This document shows positions 49,800 through 60,688 of a DNA stretch of 64,000 bases, piece by piece. Both the position numbers and the translations under genes were made by a program. The notes below the pieces were generated by a model that saw only the letters and a program-made list of their open reading frames with translations, ran no database searches and was not told where the DNA came from. Positions within the stretch are counted from its first letter, which is position 1, and the number at the start of each line of letters is the position of its first letter. Source of the stretch: Blattamonas nauphoetae (lineage: Eukaryota; Preaxostyla; Oxymonadida); the NCBI GenBank assembly GCA_033064195.1, contig JARBJD010000209.1, positions 62,001-126,000 on the forward strand, in the 5' to 3' direction.

Positions 49800-50123
49800 C
49801 CCAAAGATATTTTATGCTCACTATTCCACACAGAAGAGGGTATGTGTCGCAACAGAGAAAATTAATGACTTTTGCGTAGCAATGGGGATCATTCCCACCA
49901 TGTTAAAGTGTTCCTAGAAAACAAAGCATCCTCGATTGGTTTAAACCGAAAATCCTCGAATTGGTCAGCCATTAAGTTCATCTAGGTTCGATGGTTTGTT
50001 TATTCAGAGTTAATCTGAAAAAACCAAACTAGTTGATGCTTGGATAAAGGGTCACAATAATTTGGTTTTGATCGATTGATCAAGAAATCCCTAAAGGCCT
50101 GTTCACACCAACAAAAACACAGA
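49800..50123. other. Upstream region of the peptide-precursor gene
   Basis: 324 bases between the divergent two-RRM gene and the precursor start. A TGGATAAAGGG word about 85 bases before the ATG and repeated TTGGTT and CCTCGATTGG words are present. No promoter class can be assigned. Confidence 0.4.
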
Positions 50124-52160
50124 ATGCTATCAATCATTCTCCTTTCACTTTTTTCGCTCACTGATGCTCGCCACTATGGTGGAAGACACCAGAAGCCTCA
50201 CCACAAACGCGCCGTCCGCACGTTAGAAGAGGATCAAGCAATCGTCGGAGGCTGGTATCCATGCGAACGCCAGGGACAATGGACCATGTGCAAATATGGT
50301 GCCGTTGATGAAGTCGAAGACGAGGGTATCTTCAAGCTCTGCCTCAAGAACGGCAAATGGTCCCTTTGCCTCTCCGCTGAAGATGAAGACGAGGGTTTCA
50401 TCAAGCTCTGCTACAAGAACGGCAAATGGTCTGTCTGCCTCTCCGCCGATGAGGAAGACGAGATGGACTACTTCTCCCCAATTGAAGCCGTTGACGAAAT
50501 TCGCCTTTGCCTGAGATACGGATCATGGCAAATCTGCACACCAGGAGACGAGGAAGATGTTGAAGACGAAGGTATCTTCAAGCTCTGCCTCCGCAACGGA
50601 AAATGGTCTCTCTGCCTCTCCGCCGAAGATGAAGACGAGGGTATCTTCACTCTCTGCTTGAAAAACGGCAAATGGTCCCTTTGCCTAGCTGCTGAAGAAG
50701 AAGATAAAGCCATCGTTGACGAATTCAAATGGAAGAAGATTATCAAGAAGGCTACCGTCGTTGGCAAGAAAGTCGCCTGCGCCAAATATCACGTTTGCCT
50801 CCATGATGTCGAAGAAGACGAAGACCAAGGTATCTTCAAGCTCTGCCTGAAAAACGGAAAATGGTCCCTTTGCCTCTCCGCTGACGAAGAAGATCAAGCT
50901 GTCGAAGAAGACGAAGGTATCTTCAAGCTTTGCCTCAAGAACGGCAAATGGTCCCTTTGCCTCTCCGCCGAAGATGAAGACGAGGGTTTCATCAAGCTCT
51001 GCTACAAGAACGGCAAATGGTCTGTCTGCCTCTCTGCTGACGAAGAGGAAGAGTATGACATGTTCGCTCCAATTGAGGATGCTGGTATCTTCAAGCTCTG
51101 CCTGAAGAACGGCAAATGGTCTCTCTGCCTCTCAGCTGAAGATGAGGATGAAGCCGAGGACACAGGTATCGTTGTTGCTTGCCTCCGCTACGGAAAGTGG
51201 GGTCTCTGCCTCCCAGCCGAAGAAGAGGATCAGGGTATCTTTACTCTCTGCTTGAAGAACGGCAAATGGTCCCTTTGCCTCTCCGCTGACGAAGAGGAAG
51301 AAGCTGTCGAAGAAGATGAAGGTATCTTCAAGCTTTGCCTCAAGAACGGCAAATGGTCCCTTTGCCTCTCCGCCGAAGATGAAGACGAGGGTTTCATCAA
51401 GCTCTGCTACAAGAACGGCAAATGGTCTGTCTGCCTCTCCGCTGACGAAGAAGACCAGATGATGTACGACGCCCCCGCCGAGGACATGGGTATCTTCAAG
51501 CTCTGCTACAAGAACAAGAAATGGTCCCTTTGCCTCTCAGCTGAAGATGAGGAAGAAGCCGACGATACCGGTATCGTTGTTGCTTGCCTCCGCTACGGAA
51601 AGTGGGGTCTCTGCCTCCCAGCCGAGGAAGAAGACTTCATGATCCCCTATGAAGATGAGGGTATCTTCAAGCTCTGCCTGAAGAACGGAAAATGGTCCCT
51701 CTGCCTCTCAGCTGAGGAAGAAGATCAAGGCTTCATCCGCCTCTGCTACAAGAACAAGAAATGGTCTGTCTGCTTGTCTGCTGAAGACGAGGAAGAGTAT
51801 GACATGTTCGCTCCAATTGAGGATGCTGGAATCTTCAAGCTCTGCCTGAAGAACGGCAAATGGTCTCTCTGCCTCTCAGCTGAAGACGAGGAAGAAGCCG
51901 AGGACATGGGCATCTTCACTCTTTGCCTCCGTCACGGAAAGTGGGGTCTTTGCTTGTCCGCCGAAGAAGAAGACGAGGGTATCTTCAAGCTCTGCCTCAA
52001 GAACGGCAAATGGTCCCTCTGCCTCTCTGCTGACGAGGAGGAAGACCAATTCTCTCTCAAGAAGACAGTCAAGAAGGTCACTAAAACCGCCAAGAAAGTC
52101 GGAAAGGTCGTCAAGAAGACTGCAAAGACTGCCGCTTGCATCAAATACGGTATCTGTTAG
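50124..52160 (+). CDS. Secreted multi-peptide precursor: 21 Cys-hairpin modules and 2 cationic helices
   Basis: 678 residues, intronless. I chose ATG 50124 because it opens a clean signal peptide (MLSIILLSLFSLTDA); the frame extends 16 residues further upstream. A His/Arg-rich leader (HHKRAVR) is followed by 21 modules of consensus GIFKLCLKNGKWSLCLSA, each with Cys-x8-Cys, an Asn-Gly or similar turn and an invariant Trp, separated by acidic linkers such as EDEDE and DEEDE. The typical unit is 23 residues (69 bp). Two other modules are amphipathic and Lys-rich with Cys-x5-Cys: FKWKKIIKKATVVGKKVACA (about 50.72 kb) and the C-terminal KKTVKKVTKTAKKVGKVVKK run ending CIKYGIC. Alternating cationic peptides and anionic spacers is the plan of antimicrobial-peptide polyproteins; each hairpin would resemble arenicin/tachyplesin-type beta-hairpins. 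Function is inferred. A secreted structural or adhesive repeat protein is the main alternative. Confidence 0.9.
   Translation: MLSIILLSLFSLTDARHYGGRHQKPHHKRAVRTLEEDQAIVGGWYPCERQGQWTMCKYGAVDEVEDEGIFKLCLKNGKWSLCLSAEDEDEGFIKLCYKNGKWSVCLSADEEDEMDYFSPIEAVDEIRLCLRYGSWQICTPGDEEDVEDEGIFKLCLRNGKWSLCLSAEDEDEGIFTLCLKNGKWSLCLAAEEEDKAIVDEFKWKKIIKKATVVGKKVACAKYHVCLHDVEEDEDQGIFKLCLKNGKWSLCLSADEEDQAVEEDEGIFKLCLKNGKWSLCLSAEDEDEGFIKLCYKNGKWSVCLSADEEEEYDMFAPIEDAGIFKLCLKNGKWSLCLSAEDEDEAEDTGIVVACLRYGKWGLCLPAEEEDQGIFTLCLKNGKWSLCLSADEEEEAVEEDEGIFKLCLKNGKWSLCLSAEDEDEGFIKLCYKNGKWSVCLSADEEDQMMYDAPAEDMGIFKLCYKNKKWSLCLSAEDEEEADDTGIVVACLRYGKWGLCLPAEEEDFMIPYEDEGIFKLCLKNGKWSLCLSAEEEDQGFIRLCYKNKKWSVCLSAEDEEEYDMFAPIEDAGIFKLCLKNGKWSLCLSAEDEEEAEDMGIFTLCLRHGKWGLCLSAEEEDEGIFKLCLKNGKWSLCLSADEEEDQFSLKKTVKKVTKTAKKVGKVVKKTAKTAACIKYGIC
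50310..52050 (+). repeat. Tandem 69-bp coding repeats within the precursor gene
   Basis: The module DNA is repeated with very high identity (for example the stretches coding KNGKWSLCLSA). Higher-order blocks are also repeated: the trio GIFKLCL / GFIKLCY / acidic YDMFAPIEDA-type linker recurs, and the GIVVACLRYGKWG unit occurs twice with almost identical DNA. This points to recent expansion by unequal exchange or conversion. Confidence 0.9.
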
Positions 52161-52280
52161 ATTCGCTGCACTATGTCTTTTTGATTCATCATTGACTCTA
52201 TATCCCAATATTGGACGGGCAGTCATTTCGTTATCCTGACACTGAGTTTTAAGTCATTTTTTCAAAACATGGAAATCGGG

Positions 52281-53057
52281 TCAAGCAACTTTCTGTTGGC
52301 GGAAGAACTTTCTTAAATAAAACATCTCGGCGATTGAAACGATGACAACTACGACAATTGAGGTGATCGACAGTGCTTGGGCTTCAATTCGAGATTGTGC
52401 TAAACATTCATGAAAAAGCTGAAAGAAAAATAAGATACAATTTTTACTTGTTGTTTCTGTTTCTCGTTGATTGATTGTTGAGATTGATGAGAGAATATCT
52501 TTGACTTGAAGTTCCAGAGATTTGATATTGTCTGTGATGTTCAGAGATGTTGATGCGTTCTAGAAAAGGGTAGATACAGAGAAAAACTCTCATTTTACCA
52601 AAAAATGAGGAGATGCACACAATATCTGCTAAAAGGGCGATTTGACCCGTGTATACAGTGACATTCACTTGGATTGGCTTTCTTTCAGCTCCCCCTGATT
52701 GTGATGAAGATAAAACGCCTGGTACCTTTCTCAAGGAACTGCTGTTGGAGACATAGAACATAATCGCCATCTTGTGTGGCTTTATATTTGATGGTTGTTG
52801 CATTAGTTGAGTCCTGAGTTTGGATGACTTCTCTCGTTGGAGCAAGAAACTTGGGAGTTCAAATAAAAGAAAAATGTAGAACGCAATACAGTATAATCAA
52901 ATTTTGCTTTTGACGGTGAAAATACGGTCAATTTCGCATAGAAAGGATCTCCTTTTTCCAAAGGTTCTTTGAGGCAGAAATTGTCGATTGGTGGAATATC
53001 AATGAGTAAACACCAGCTATGTTCGAAGACGAGGGTCCATAGAAGAGGAAATATCAT
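52281..53057 (-). CDS. p24/emp24-GOLD family cargo receptor
   Basis: p24 proteins cycle between ER and Golgi and select secretory cargo. The signal-like MIFPLLWTLVFEHSWC precedes a GOLD domain: LLIDIPPIDNFCLKEPLEKG, then TIKYKATQDGDYVLCLQQ after a 40-nt intron. The two GOLD cysteines are present. A coiled-coil segment (NITDNIKSLELQVKDIL) and a single C-terminal TM helix (ITSIVVVVIVSIAEMFYL) follow, then the short cytosolic tail RKFFRQQKVA with the family's FF pair but without a KKxx ending. At least four introns, the last 48 nt ending GAATGTTTAG. Full-length size for the family (about 200 residues). Confidence 0.85.
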
Positions 53058-53219
53058 AGAGAACGTAAGGAGGTTACGTCAAAATAAAGTGAAAGGTGGA
53101 TCATCGTTTCACAGATTGGACCATGTTGGACAATGTGTTTAAACAAAAGAAGGCTTAAAATGCTTTTAATGGGAATTATCAATGAAAGAAAGAGAGATAA
53201 TTCCTTAGTGTACACAAAA

Positions 53220-55141
53220 TTATTTCACACTTGCATGATCTCTCAATTCCATCGGTGTGAGAAGACGAAATGCCGCATCGGGAATAATGTTGTGAAGGTG
53301 CATCCGTGCGGGTACAATGAGAGGAGAATACCAATTTAGTACAGCAAACATGGCTTGTTCCTTGTATACATCGATTCTGTCGGGAGTCACTTCCATCTCG
53401 CTTCCACCAGGGAATAATGCATGTGATGGGTCATCTGGTAGTGCGACCTCAAACTTACGGGGTGAAGTTTTGAGTGACTCCCTCGTTACTGAGTTGATGT
53501 CACGAAACAGAGCAGAGTTTGCATGTTCGAGGTCGACAGGGTGGAGAGAGCGTCCACTCAACTGTCTCCAAATGAAATCGTTGAAACGAACAGGAATTTT
53601 GACTTTTTGGAGAAGGCAGCATGCGATAAGCATCCCTGTCAGACGGAAATAGCGAATAAATTCCAGTTTTCGTTTAGAATTGTCGGGAGTGATAGTGAAG
53701 TATCCAGTTGTACTATCTTTCTTGAAAATGCAGAATTCGGGATTTTCAGTCAATTCATGGAATATGAGTTGCACAAGTTCCGGAAAGGAGGATGGTGACG
53801 GAGAGTTTGTGAAAGTGACTGAGATCGGATGGTGGAGATCCTCCGGAGGCAGGACGAAGAAAGCATCGCAGGCGCTGTGTAGAACATCATTGCGGTCGAG
53901 GATGATAGGAATAGTTTTGTCTTTCTTTCTGATAGTGTCCAATTGTTTCTCGAATTGTCTGACACGTTCCTCCAATTTCCCATCGATCGTTTCTGTCGGG
54001 AGACCAGCTTGAATCAATGACAATTTTTCGATTTTCACAAGTTGGATCTTTGGGGTTGATTCCAAATAAGCTCGAGCCGTCGTCAAGCGAGAGTCAGACA
54101 AAAGCTGAGTAACTGTTGGACGGTCTTCGGAAGACTGATCAAAAATGTCAAAAAGGACAATACCACTGATAGCATCTTTGTGAGGAGCCGATTGAATCTT
54201 GATCGTTCTTGATCGTCTTTTTTGATGGCCAATTGATTTTTGCAGATAAGGTGGGCTTTTTGAGAGTCACGTGCGTTTTCTGGGAAGACACTCCGCCCAT
54301 ACGCAATTTCGTGCAAAATCAATCCGATTGCGAAGACATCCACTCTTCCATCGTATTCGAGTGGGCCTTTCTCCGATGGATATGATTCAAGGGGTCGAAT
54401 ACCACTAAAAATTGAAGAATGAGAAATCACACTCGACACCACAGGGATATTCCTCTTTGACAACTTTTGTTAAGTCTTCGTTCTTCTCAAACTCAACTGC
54501 TTTCATAAAGCCAACTAGAAGGGATGAAAAAAGGATAAATGAGACTATAACGAGCTGGACGATCTTCAGAGAGGAAGATAAATTGAGGACGAATGGCTCG
54601 ATGGTAACAGGACTTGTGAATAGAGGAGAGTGGAAGAATAAGCTGGATGAGGAGCAGGAAGAGTTCCTAAGAAAAGATCACATGAAAAAATGATGACATG
54701 TTCCTTGAAAACTCGGTTCTGCTTTTTCCACTCGATCATCTGAAAGAATAGATTGTCTTTGGGATTGACTTTCATGATGGCAATGAGTTCTCGACTTTCG
54801 GGGTCTTCCACCCACGGATCGTATTGTACAACTGATCCAGTGCTGCCAAGGCTTTCGGTTAGTCGTTTTTCACGAGCCCAATTCTCAAATTGTTCCGTCT
54901 CAACTCCGTAGCCGTACCACATCATATATCCAGTTGCATCGTTGACAGTTGTTTCGTACAACTTTGCATTTTGTGAATGAATGATCGAACTAAGTGCTTT
55001 AATCTTTTTACCCTGTAATTCGATAGACGGGAGATTGAACATTCCCTGAAGAAGAATATATTGGGCATGATCATCGTTTCGAATTGGAGATTTACAATCG
55101 AAAAGGCTCATAATGTTGACCAAAACAAAAAAGTCACTCAT
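53220..55141 (-). CDS. Pseudokinase fused to a HECT N-lobe
   Basis: Exons join across 31-34-nt introns into one protein. The N-terminal part is a kinase-like domain: ELIAIMKV (beta3 Lys), FFQMIEWKKQ (alphaC), LILPLSSIHKSCYHRAIRPQ (catalytic loop, HRD changed to HRA, with Phe in place of the Mg-binding Asn), IGFM where DFG should be, then DGRVDVFAIGLILHEIAYGR and EDRPTVTQLL of the C-lobe. So it is predicted to be a pseudokinase. The second part is the N-lobe of a HECT ubiquitin ligase: IPIILDRNDVLHSACDAF, FIRYFRLTGMLIACCLLQK, FNDFIWRQLSGR, MEVTPDRIDVYKEQAM, ending near LLTPMELRD. The C-lobe with the catalytic Cys is missing, and the next gene starts 162 bases on. Expected role: a scaffold that could bind E2 enzymes, not a ligase. 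Confidence 0.75.
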
Positions 55142-55287
55142 GAGAAAATGAAGGTCAGAAAAAAGTTGTTAGAATCAGCCAGGATGTTAAATCAAGACGG
55201 AGAGAAAATGAAGACAAATGAGCATGTCCCGAGAAAGAAGGGAAAGGCGAGCTCACCTAGAAATGAATACCAACAACAAACAGAGAT

Positions 55288-57069
55288 CTATCGTCTCTGA
55301 GTTTTTCGCTTTGGGCACTGCTTGGAGATGTGGCCCACGCCTCCACAAACAAAACAGATGCGCGTGTCCTCGTTTGGGCAGTCTTTACTCAGATGGCCGG
55401 TCTTCCCACACTGCACAAGTCAGAAAGGAGAGAAACACACTTTATAGCACGCTGTCTTGTCCACTCCGGTCTTTCCGTTGGGCTGCTGGGCGGGTTTGGA
55501 GTGGAGGGGGCAGTTGACGAAGATATGGCCAAGCTGGCCGCATTTATAACATCGTTCGGCTTCCTTCATGATGACTGTTGCGGTTGATGCGATGCTTGCA
55601 GCTGAGGGCTTCGCTGGGAGAGGAAGGAGACCGTCCAGATCTGATTGTTGTGGGGAGAGAGAAGGATGGGGTGGTTGAGATTGAAATTGGGATGGGATAA
55701 CAGGAAGAACTGTTGGGGATACGTAGGGAGTTAATTTGAACTGATTGGTACGCGGGACGAAGGAGGATTGGTTGGTGGAAATTGAGGGTGAAGTTCTGTC
55801 TGAAGGTGAAACTTTAGGTGTAACTTGTTTATCCCTCCGTTCACCCGGAACAAATGGGCGGAATGTGATGTTTCCAAATAGTGTTGATTTGTTTGATTGG
55901 ACATGAAGCGTGGTTTGATCGGGCGACTGGTCCATTGTGGTATGGACCACTGACGGTACCGAATGTTGTGATGTGAGGGTTTCCTCCTCAGATTCATCAG
56001 CTGGCAATATGATACCAGGGAGAGTGTATGGGTGGAGACTGGGCGAGCAGTGTTGATCCGCACCAAGATGGAGGGCTGTTTTCTGAGAATGAAAGGATGA
56101 TGGGGAAGCCATGAACGAAGGAAAGACGGAGTGTGGTGTGTTCCCTGATCCATGACGTGAGTCGGCTTGAGTGGAGGGATGGGGAGAGTGTGTTCGAACT
56201 TTGGACGGTGTGGAAAACTGGGAAAGTTCATGATCGTCCTGGTGATCGAGACTAATGGCAACTTGATCTGGAAGCGACTCAAAAATAGAGGAATGATCTG
56301 CGGCCTCAGACGAGAGGGAAAAATCGAGGAGAGATGAGTGGAGCCCAGATGACGACCCACTATTTGGAAACATGGAGTAAGAAGGTGCCGTCATTGAAAA
56401 TGACGCTTCCATGGGATCCAGAGAATGTGTGAGTGAGGTTGTTTGTGATGCAAAGCTGAACACATGTTTGTCCAAAGCTGGCTCAAACATGCTTGATGGG
56501 ATCGATCCATCCATATATGAATGGTGGTCGTAAGAGTGGGTGTTCAAAGTGAATGGTTGTTGTGTTATTCCTGGGAGAGGAAAAGATGGTGATGATGAAT
56601 GAGTTGATAGGGTATCATCAGCAGGACGAGGAGATTCAGTGTATGATGAAGGAGAAGAGAGCGAAAGTTTGACTGAATTCGTTGATGATGTGTGAGTGGG
56701 TGGGACAGCTGCTAGATCGAGATGTTCTGAAGAGTCTAAAGAATGTGGGTGTGATTCGACTTCAAATGTGAGAGGTGAAGCGTCTGATGAAGACAAAAGA
56801 GATCCTAAATGTGTCATGGTTCTGTGTTTAGACTGAGTGTCAATAGAAGAATCTGAAATAGTGTGTCCTTGTGATCCAGTTGAGAGAGATGATGGCGACC
56901 GAATGTTGTAAAAAGCACCCGAACTAGAGAACGAATGAGCGCGAGCAGTCCCAGGCGATTGATTTTCATCGTTGAGATCCAGAGATGGAGGTAGCAAAGG
57001 AAAACTAGCCGCTGATTCGAAAGATTCGTCGAATGACATGGCAAATGGAAGTGGATTGGAACGTGTCAT
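55288..57069 (-). CDS. Ser-rich protein with three CCHC zinc knuckles
   Basis: About 584 residues from ATG 57069. The first 500 residues are disordered and rich in Ser, His and Pro. The C-terminal 85 residues hold three zinc knuckles: CYKCGQLGHIFVNC, CYKCGKTGHLSKDC (assembled across a 30-nt intron at 55411-55440) and CFVCGGVGHISKQC, ending KRKTQRR. CNBP/ZCCHC proteins with such arrays bind single-stranded RNA. A retrotransposon Gag is unlikely because there is an intron, the tail is host-like and no reverse transcriptase is nearby. Confidence 0.8.
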
Positions 57070-57311
57070 ATTGACTGAATAAAAGTATAGAAAAAGGAAT
57101 CAGGTTATTGAAAAGCTGAACAATGAATGGTTCGTCAGCAATGACACCGTTTTCTAACGAAAATGGGAAATCATGGATGGATCGATGAAAAGATGACTAA
57201 GACCAACTAAGTTAGATTATTGTCAATAAATCTTCATAAAATTCATTGAAGTGTGCAAACAGAAAAGCAGAGAAAGTGGGAAAAAGAAGAGAGTGGAGAA
57301 TAGACAGCGAG

Positions 57312-60300
57312 TTAATTCTTCCTCCGTTTCGCTTTTGAGATTCTCCAATCATCCGGTTCCTGGTACTTCGAATACAACGGCTCAAGACGGATCTGCGCCT
57401 TTTGTTTGCTGATTGTTTTGGGGTCAGTCTTGACATAGAAATTGGGGGCGAACTCAACAAGCCATCGAGGGTTGATCACCGACACGTGTCTCATGTACTC
57501 TTTCGTAGTGACTGTAATTTCATGATAGATCACCCAATCCTCGTTCTTCTGGAAGGTGGCAGACGATGGATGGATGAAACATGTCTGGTTCTCGACCAGC
57601 GTGCGATACCCTTCCGTTGGATCTCTCTTCGCAGCGTGATTGAAGAAGCCAGACACAATCGCCTTCAGAACCAAATCATAGTTCTTCCCACACGACGTGA
57701 GAGGGAGCTTGTATTTGTCCAGAATCGAGACGAGATGCTGTCGGATGTCCTGGGCACGACGCATCGCTCGCGTTTGGATGAAGTTGCGGGCACACCACGT
57801 CGACGAATAATTCTCTTTCTTCCACTTCTCGTAAATGAAGAGATACGTCAGATGGTCGCCTTCTGGTCGCATGAACTGTGTTTTCTTCCCGTCGGCTTCA
57901 ATTTGTTTGTCTTTTGGTCGGAAGAACACGTTTTCCACACTTAGCATGGCCGTGATAGTGACGATCTCTTCCGAACACCCAAGCTCTGCCGACATCAGCA
58001 GCATCTTGGAAAGGGGCGGCTCCAACGGGAACTCAGCCATCTTCCGCCCAACTCGAGTCAGAAGTCCTTCGTCGTCCAGCGCGTTCAGTGCATACAGCGA
58101 TTCGAGAGCGGACAGAAGTGTCTGTGGTGGCGGCCTGTCCATGAAATCAAAAGCGTCGATGTCGTTGATCCCCATTGCTTTCAGAAGAAGAACAGAATTC
58201 CCCAAGTTGGCTCGCTGGATTTCAGGGACGGTGGATGGAAGCATCTCGTTCTTGTAGGCAGATTCGGTGTAGAGACGGTAGCATTTGCCGGGAGCTGTTC
58301 GACCAGCTCGACCTGCTCTCTGTGTGGCGGACGCGCGGGAGATGGGGACGACTTGAAGCGAGTCCATTCCGAGACGGGGATTGAACGCATTCTGCTTGAC
58401 GAAGCCAGGATCGATCACGAACTTGATTCCGTCGATGGTGAGCGAGGCCTCGGCAATGTTTGTGGCGATGATGCACTTTCTGCAGCCGGGAGGAGCTGGC
58501 TCGAACACTTTCGTTTGAATCTCCGACGGCAGAGCAGAATAAATCGGAAGGATGATCAATTCCGGCGTCTCGTCCCCCAATCTCTTCATACGGTCGTACA
58601 GAATCTCACACCCCATATCAATTTCTTCCTGGCCCGTCAGGAAAATGAGGATATCGCCTGGTTCTTCTCGAATGTGGATCTCCATCGCCGTGTCGAGAGC
58701 AGCTGCGAGGTAGTCTTCCATCGGCTCGTTTGCGTACATTTTCTCGACAGGATACGATTTGCCAGGGATGCGGAGAATGGGACACTCGTTGAAGTATTTC
58801 GAGAACTTCTCTTCTTCCAGCGTGGCTGACGTGACGATCAGTTTGAGCTCGTTGTCGCCTCCCTTCCGACGCGTGCAGGCATCTTTGCACAGACCGAACA
58901 GAATGTCGGTTGCAATGGTCCGTTCGTGAGCCTCGTCCAACATAATCACAGAATATGCACTCAGATTTCGATCGAGCAGGCACTCCCTCAGAAGTAGCCC
59001 ATCTGTCATGTATTTGATGATGGTTTGTGGACTCGTAAGATCTTCAAAACGGACAGCGTAACCAATCTCCTGTCCCAATCGACACCCAAACTCCTCCGAC
59101 ACTCGCTTCGACACACTCGACGCTGCCACACGACGTGGCTGGGTCACGCCGATGCGGCCAGTTGAGCAGAACCCGGCCTCGGCGAGGTATTGCGGGATTT
59201 GGGTCGTTTTGCCGGAACCGGTCTCACCCACAACAACCATCATCTGATGGTCGCTCATCGCTTGGATGATCTGATCGCGATATCTGAACACAGGCAGTGC
59301 CTCGCGCTGTTGTTTGATTGTCAGCTGCGTCCGTTTCATTCCAAACGTGGGATTCGTGCCGAGCGACTTCTTCTTCCATTCAGGCATCTCTCCTGCCATT
59401 CGCGTTCCGCCAGCACCTCCCATGCCCGACAGAGCCAGCATCCCAATACCCCTCAACTCCGCAGCAAGCAGTCTTTCGTTCGCGTCGGGAACGGGGTCCA
59501 CCCAAGCTTTGTCAAGACCTTTTGGGATGGAGTCGAGGAGCTCGTTTTGCTGTTCGAGGAGGGCTTCGCGCTTCTTCTTCAATTCCGACCCAAATCGTTC
59601 GGCTGCGCGGGCCATCGAACCTTCGGGAGCTTGTTGAATCCGCAGAGGGGCGAGATCTTGTGTGCGGGCAGAACGGCCGACGAGGAATTTGGGCTCGTTT
59701 GGGTTGAGTTCGATGTCGACATCTTCAACGTCTTCTTCGGCATCTGCAAGCACTCCCATATCGTCATCTGATTGTCCGGAGTCAGAATCACGCCCTCGAT
59801 CACGGAATTTGGCATACATTGGATCGTTTTCGTCGTTTTGGTCAGCTTTTTGCTTGGCTTTTCGCATTTCCATTACTTCAGCCCGAGAGAGAACACCAGC
59901 ATGAATGAGCTGTTCCTCTTCCCATTTCTCCATATCTGTCATGTGATGTCGGGTTTTTGCTGAAACACTTGATTTATGTGGTCGGTAAGGTTGAGGTTGA
60001 GATTTGGTGTCTGATTCACGCTTTCGAGGTGGAGAAGGTGAGCGTCGACGGTATGAATCCCGATAAGAATCACGATGTGAATCACGTCGTGGGGATTTGC
60101 TTCGATATGATGATCGTGATTGTGTTTCTTGAGGATGAGTAATGTTCATCTGAGCAATCAAAGAAGACATACTTTTTGGTTCTGGATTAATCATATTTGC
60201 GATGGTATTGTACAATCCACGATAAAAGTTGGTCATGGTTCCATCATTATATTCTTCTGCTTTCATTTTTCCGAGAAAATCATCGCATGAACGGCTTTCC

Positions 60301-60422
60301 TGAAAAAGTGCAAAAATATGCTCTGCGACGACCAAATCCGCAATATCAGGATCAACTCGTTCAACTTGATTCAGAATTTCATTATGAATGGATGTTTGGA
60401 GGATAGTTGAGATTTTCGACAT
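57312..60422 (-). CDS. DHX8: DEAH-box spliceosomal helicase DHX8/Prp22
   Basis: DHX8/Prp22 releases mRNA from the spliceosome. 1036 residues from ATG 60422; the open frame upstream of it lacks another ATG. The N-terminal helix [17 protein letters not shown] fits the DHX8 start. Motif I GETGSGKT, Ia [31 protein letters not shown] (VI) and the C-terminal [18 protein letters not shown] are all present; that last signature distinguishes DHX8 from Prp2, Prp16 and Prp43. In the place where human DHX8 has its S1 RNA-binding domain there is only an Arg/Ser-rich stretch ([13 protein letters not shown]), so the S1 domain seems to be lost. No intron interrupts the frame. Confidence 0.95.
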   Translation of the reverse strand: MSKISTILQTSIHNEILNQVERVDPDIADLVVAEHIFALFQESRSCDDFLGKMKAEEYNDGTMTNFYRGLYNTIANMINPEPKSMSSLIAQMNITHPQETQSRSSYRSKSPRRDSHRDSYRDSYRRRSPSPPRKRESDTKSQPQPYRPHKSSVSAKTRHHMTDMEKWEEEQLIHAGVLSRAEVMEMRKAKQKADQNDENDPMYAKFRDRGRDSDSGQSDDDMGVLADAEEDVEDVDIELNPNEPKFLVGRSARTQDLAPLRIQQAPEGSMARAAERFGSELKKKREALLEQQNELLDSIPKGLDKAWVDPVPDANERLLAAELRGIGMLALSGMGGAGGTRMAGEMPEWKKKSLGTNPTFGMKRTQLTIKQQREALPVFRYRDQIIQAMSDHQMMVVVGETGSGKTTQIPQYLAEAGFCSTGRIGVTQPRRVAASSVSKRVSEEFGCRLGQEIGYAVRFEDLTSPQTIIKYMTDGLLLRECLLDRNLSAYSVIMLDEAHERTIATDILFGLCKDACTRRKGGDNELKLIVTSATLEEEKFSKYFNECPILRIPGKSYPVEKMYANEPMEDYLAAALDTAMEIHIREEPGDILIFLTGQEEIDMGCEILYDRMKRLGDETPELIILPIYSALPSEIQTKVFEPAPPGCRKCIIATNIAEASLTIDGIKFVIDPGFVKQNAFNPRLGMDSLQVVPISRASATQRAGRAGRTAPGKCYRLYTESAYKNEMLPSTVPEIQRANLGNSVLLLKAMGINDIDAFDFMDRPPPQTLLSALESLYALNALDDEGLLTRVGRKMAEFPLEPPLSKMLLMSAELGCSEEIVTITAMLSVENVFFRPKDKQIEADGKKTQFMRPEGDHLTYLFIYEKWKKENYSSTWCARNFIQTRAMRRAQDIRQHLVSILDKYKLPLTSCGKNYDLVLKAIVSGFFNHAAKRDPTEGYRTLVENQTCFIHPSSATFQKNEDWVIYHEITVTTKEYMRHVSVINPRWLVEFAPNFYVKTDPKTISKQKAQIRLEPLYSKYQEPDDWRISKAKRRKN

Positions 60423-60688
60423 CCGATAAAGAAATCCTGGGTAGATCACACTAGGATCCGGTGCTTTTGTCGATCCGACGATTCGACTGACACAAGATCT
60501 ATTTGTATAAATTTAGCTTCACCCGTGAGGACGAAGAGATCTAGGTTCAAACGATGGCTGTATGGTCATTCGTTGAGCGTTGGGGTCTTCGGAGCATGAA
60601 ATATTGAAATATCCATGAAAAAGAATAAACTTCATCAGATGAAATGTTGAGAAAGAAAGAACGTGCTGGGTGTGTTAGCGTTGTATCT

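Noticed and set aside
50041-50123. Shared CCTCGATTG words upstream of the peptide gene and near 10150
   Set aside because: The similarity is short and broken; not enough to claim a common regulatory element or repeat.
50310-52050. Regular repeats resembling a CRISPR array
   Set aside because: The repeats are in-frame coding units of one open frame with a signal peptide; the intervening sequence is conserved acidic linker, not variable spacers.
55288-57069. Zinc-knuckle protein as a retrotransposon Gag
   Set aside because: It has a 30-nt host-type intron within the knuckle array, three CNBP-like knuckles at the extreme C-terminus, and no pol gene or terminal repeats nearby.
60423-60449. Longer N-terminus of the DHX8 gene
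   Set aside because: The extra nine codons begin at GTG, not ATG; the ATG at 60422 starts the segment that aligns with DHX8.
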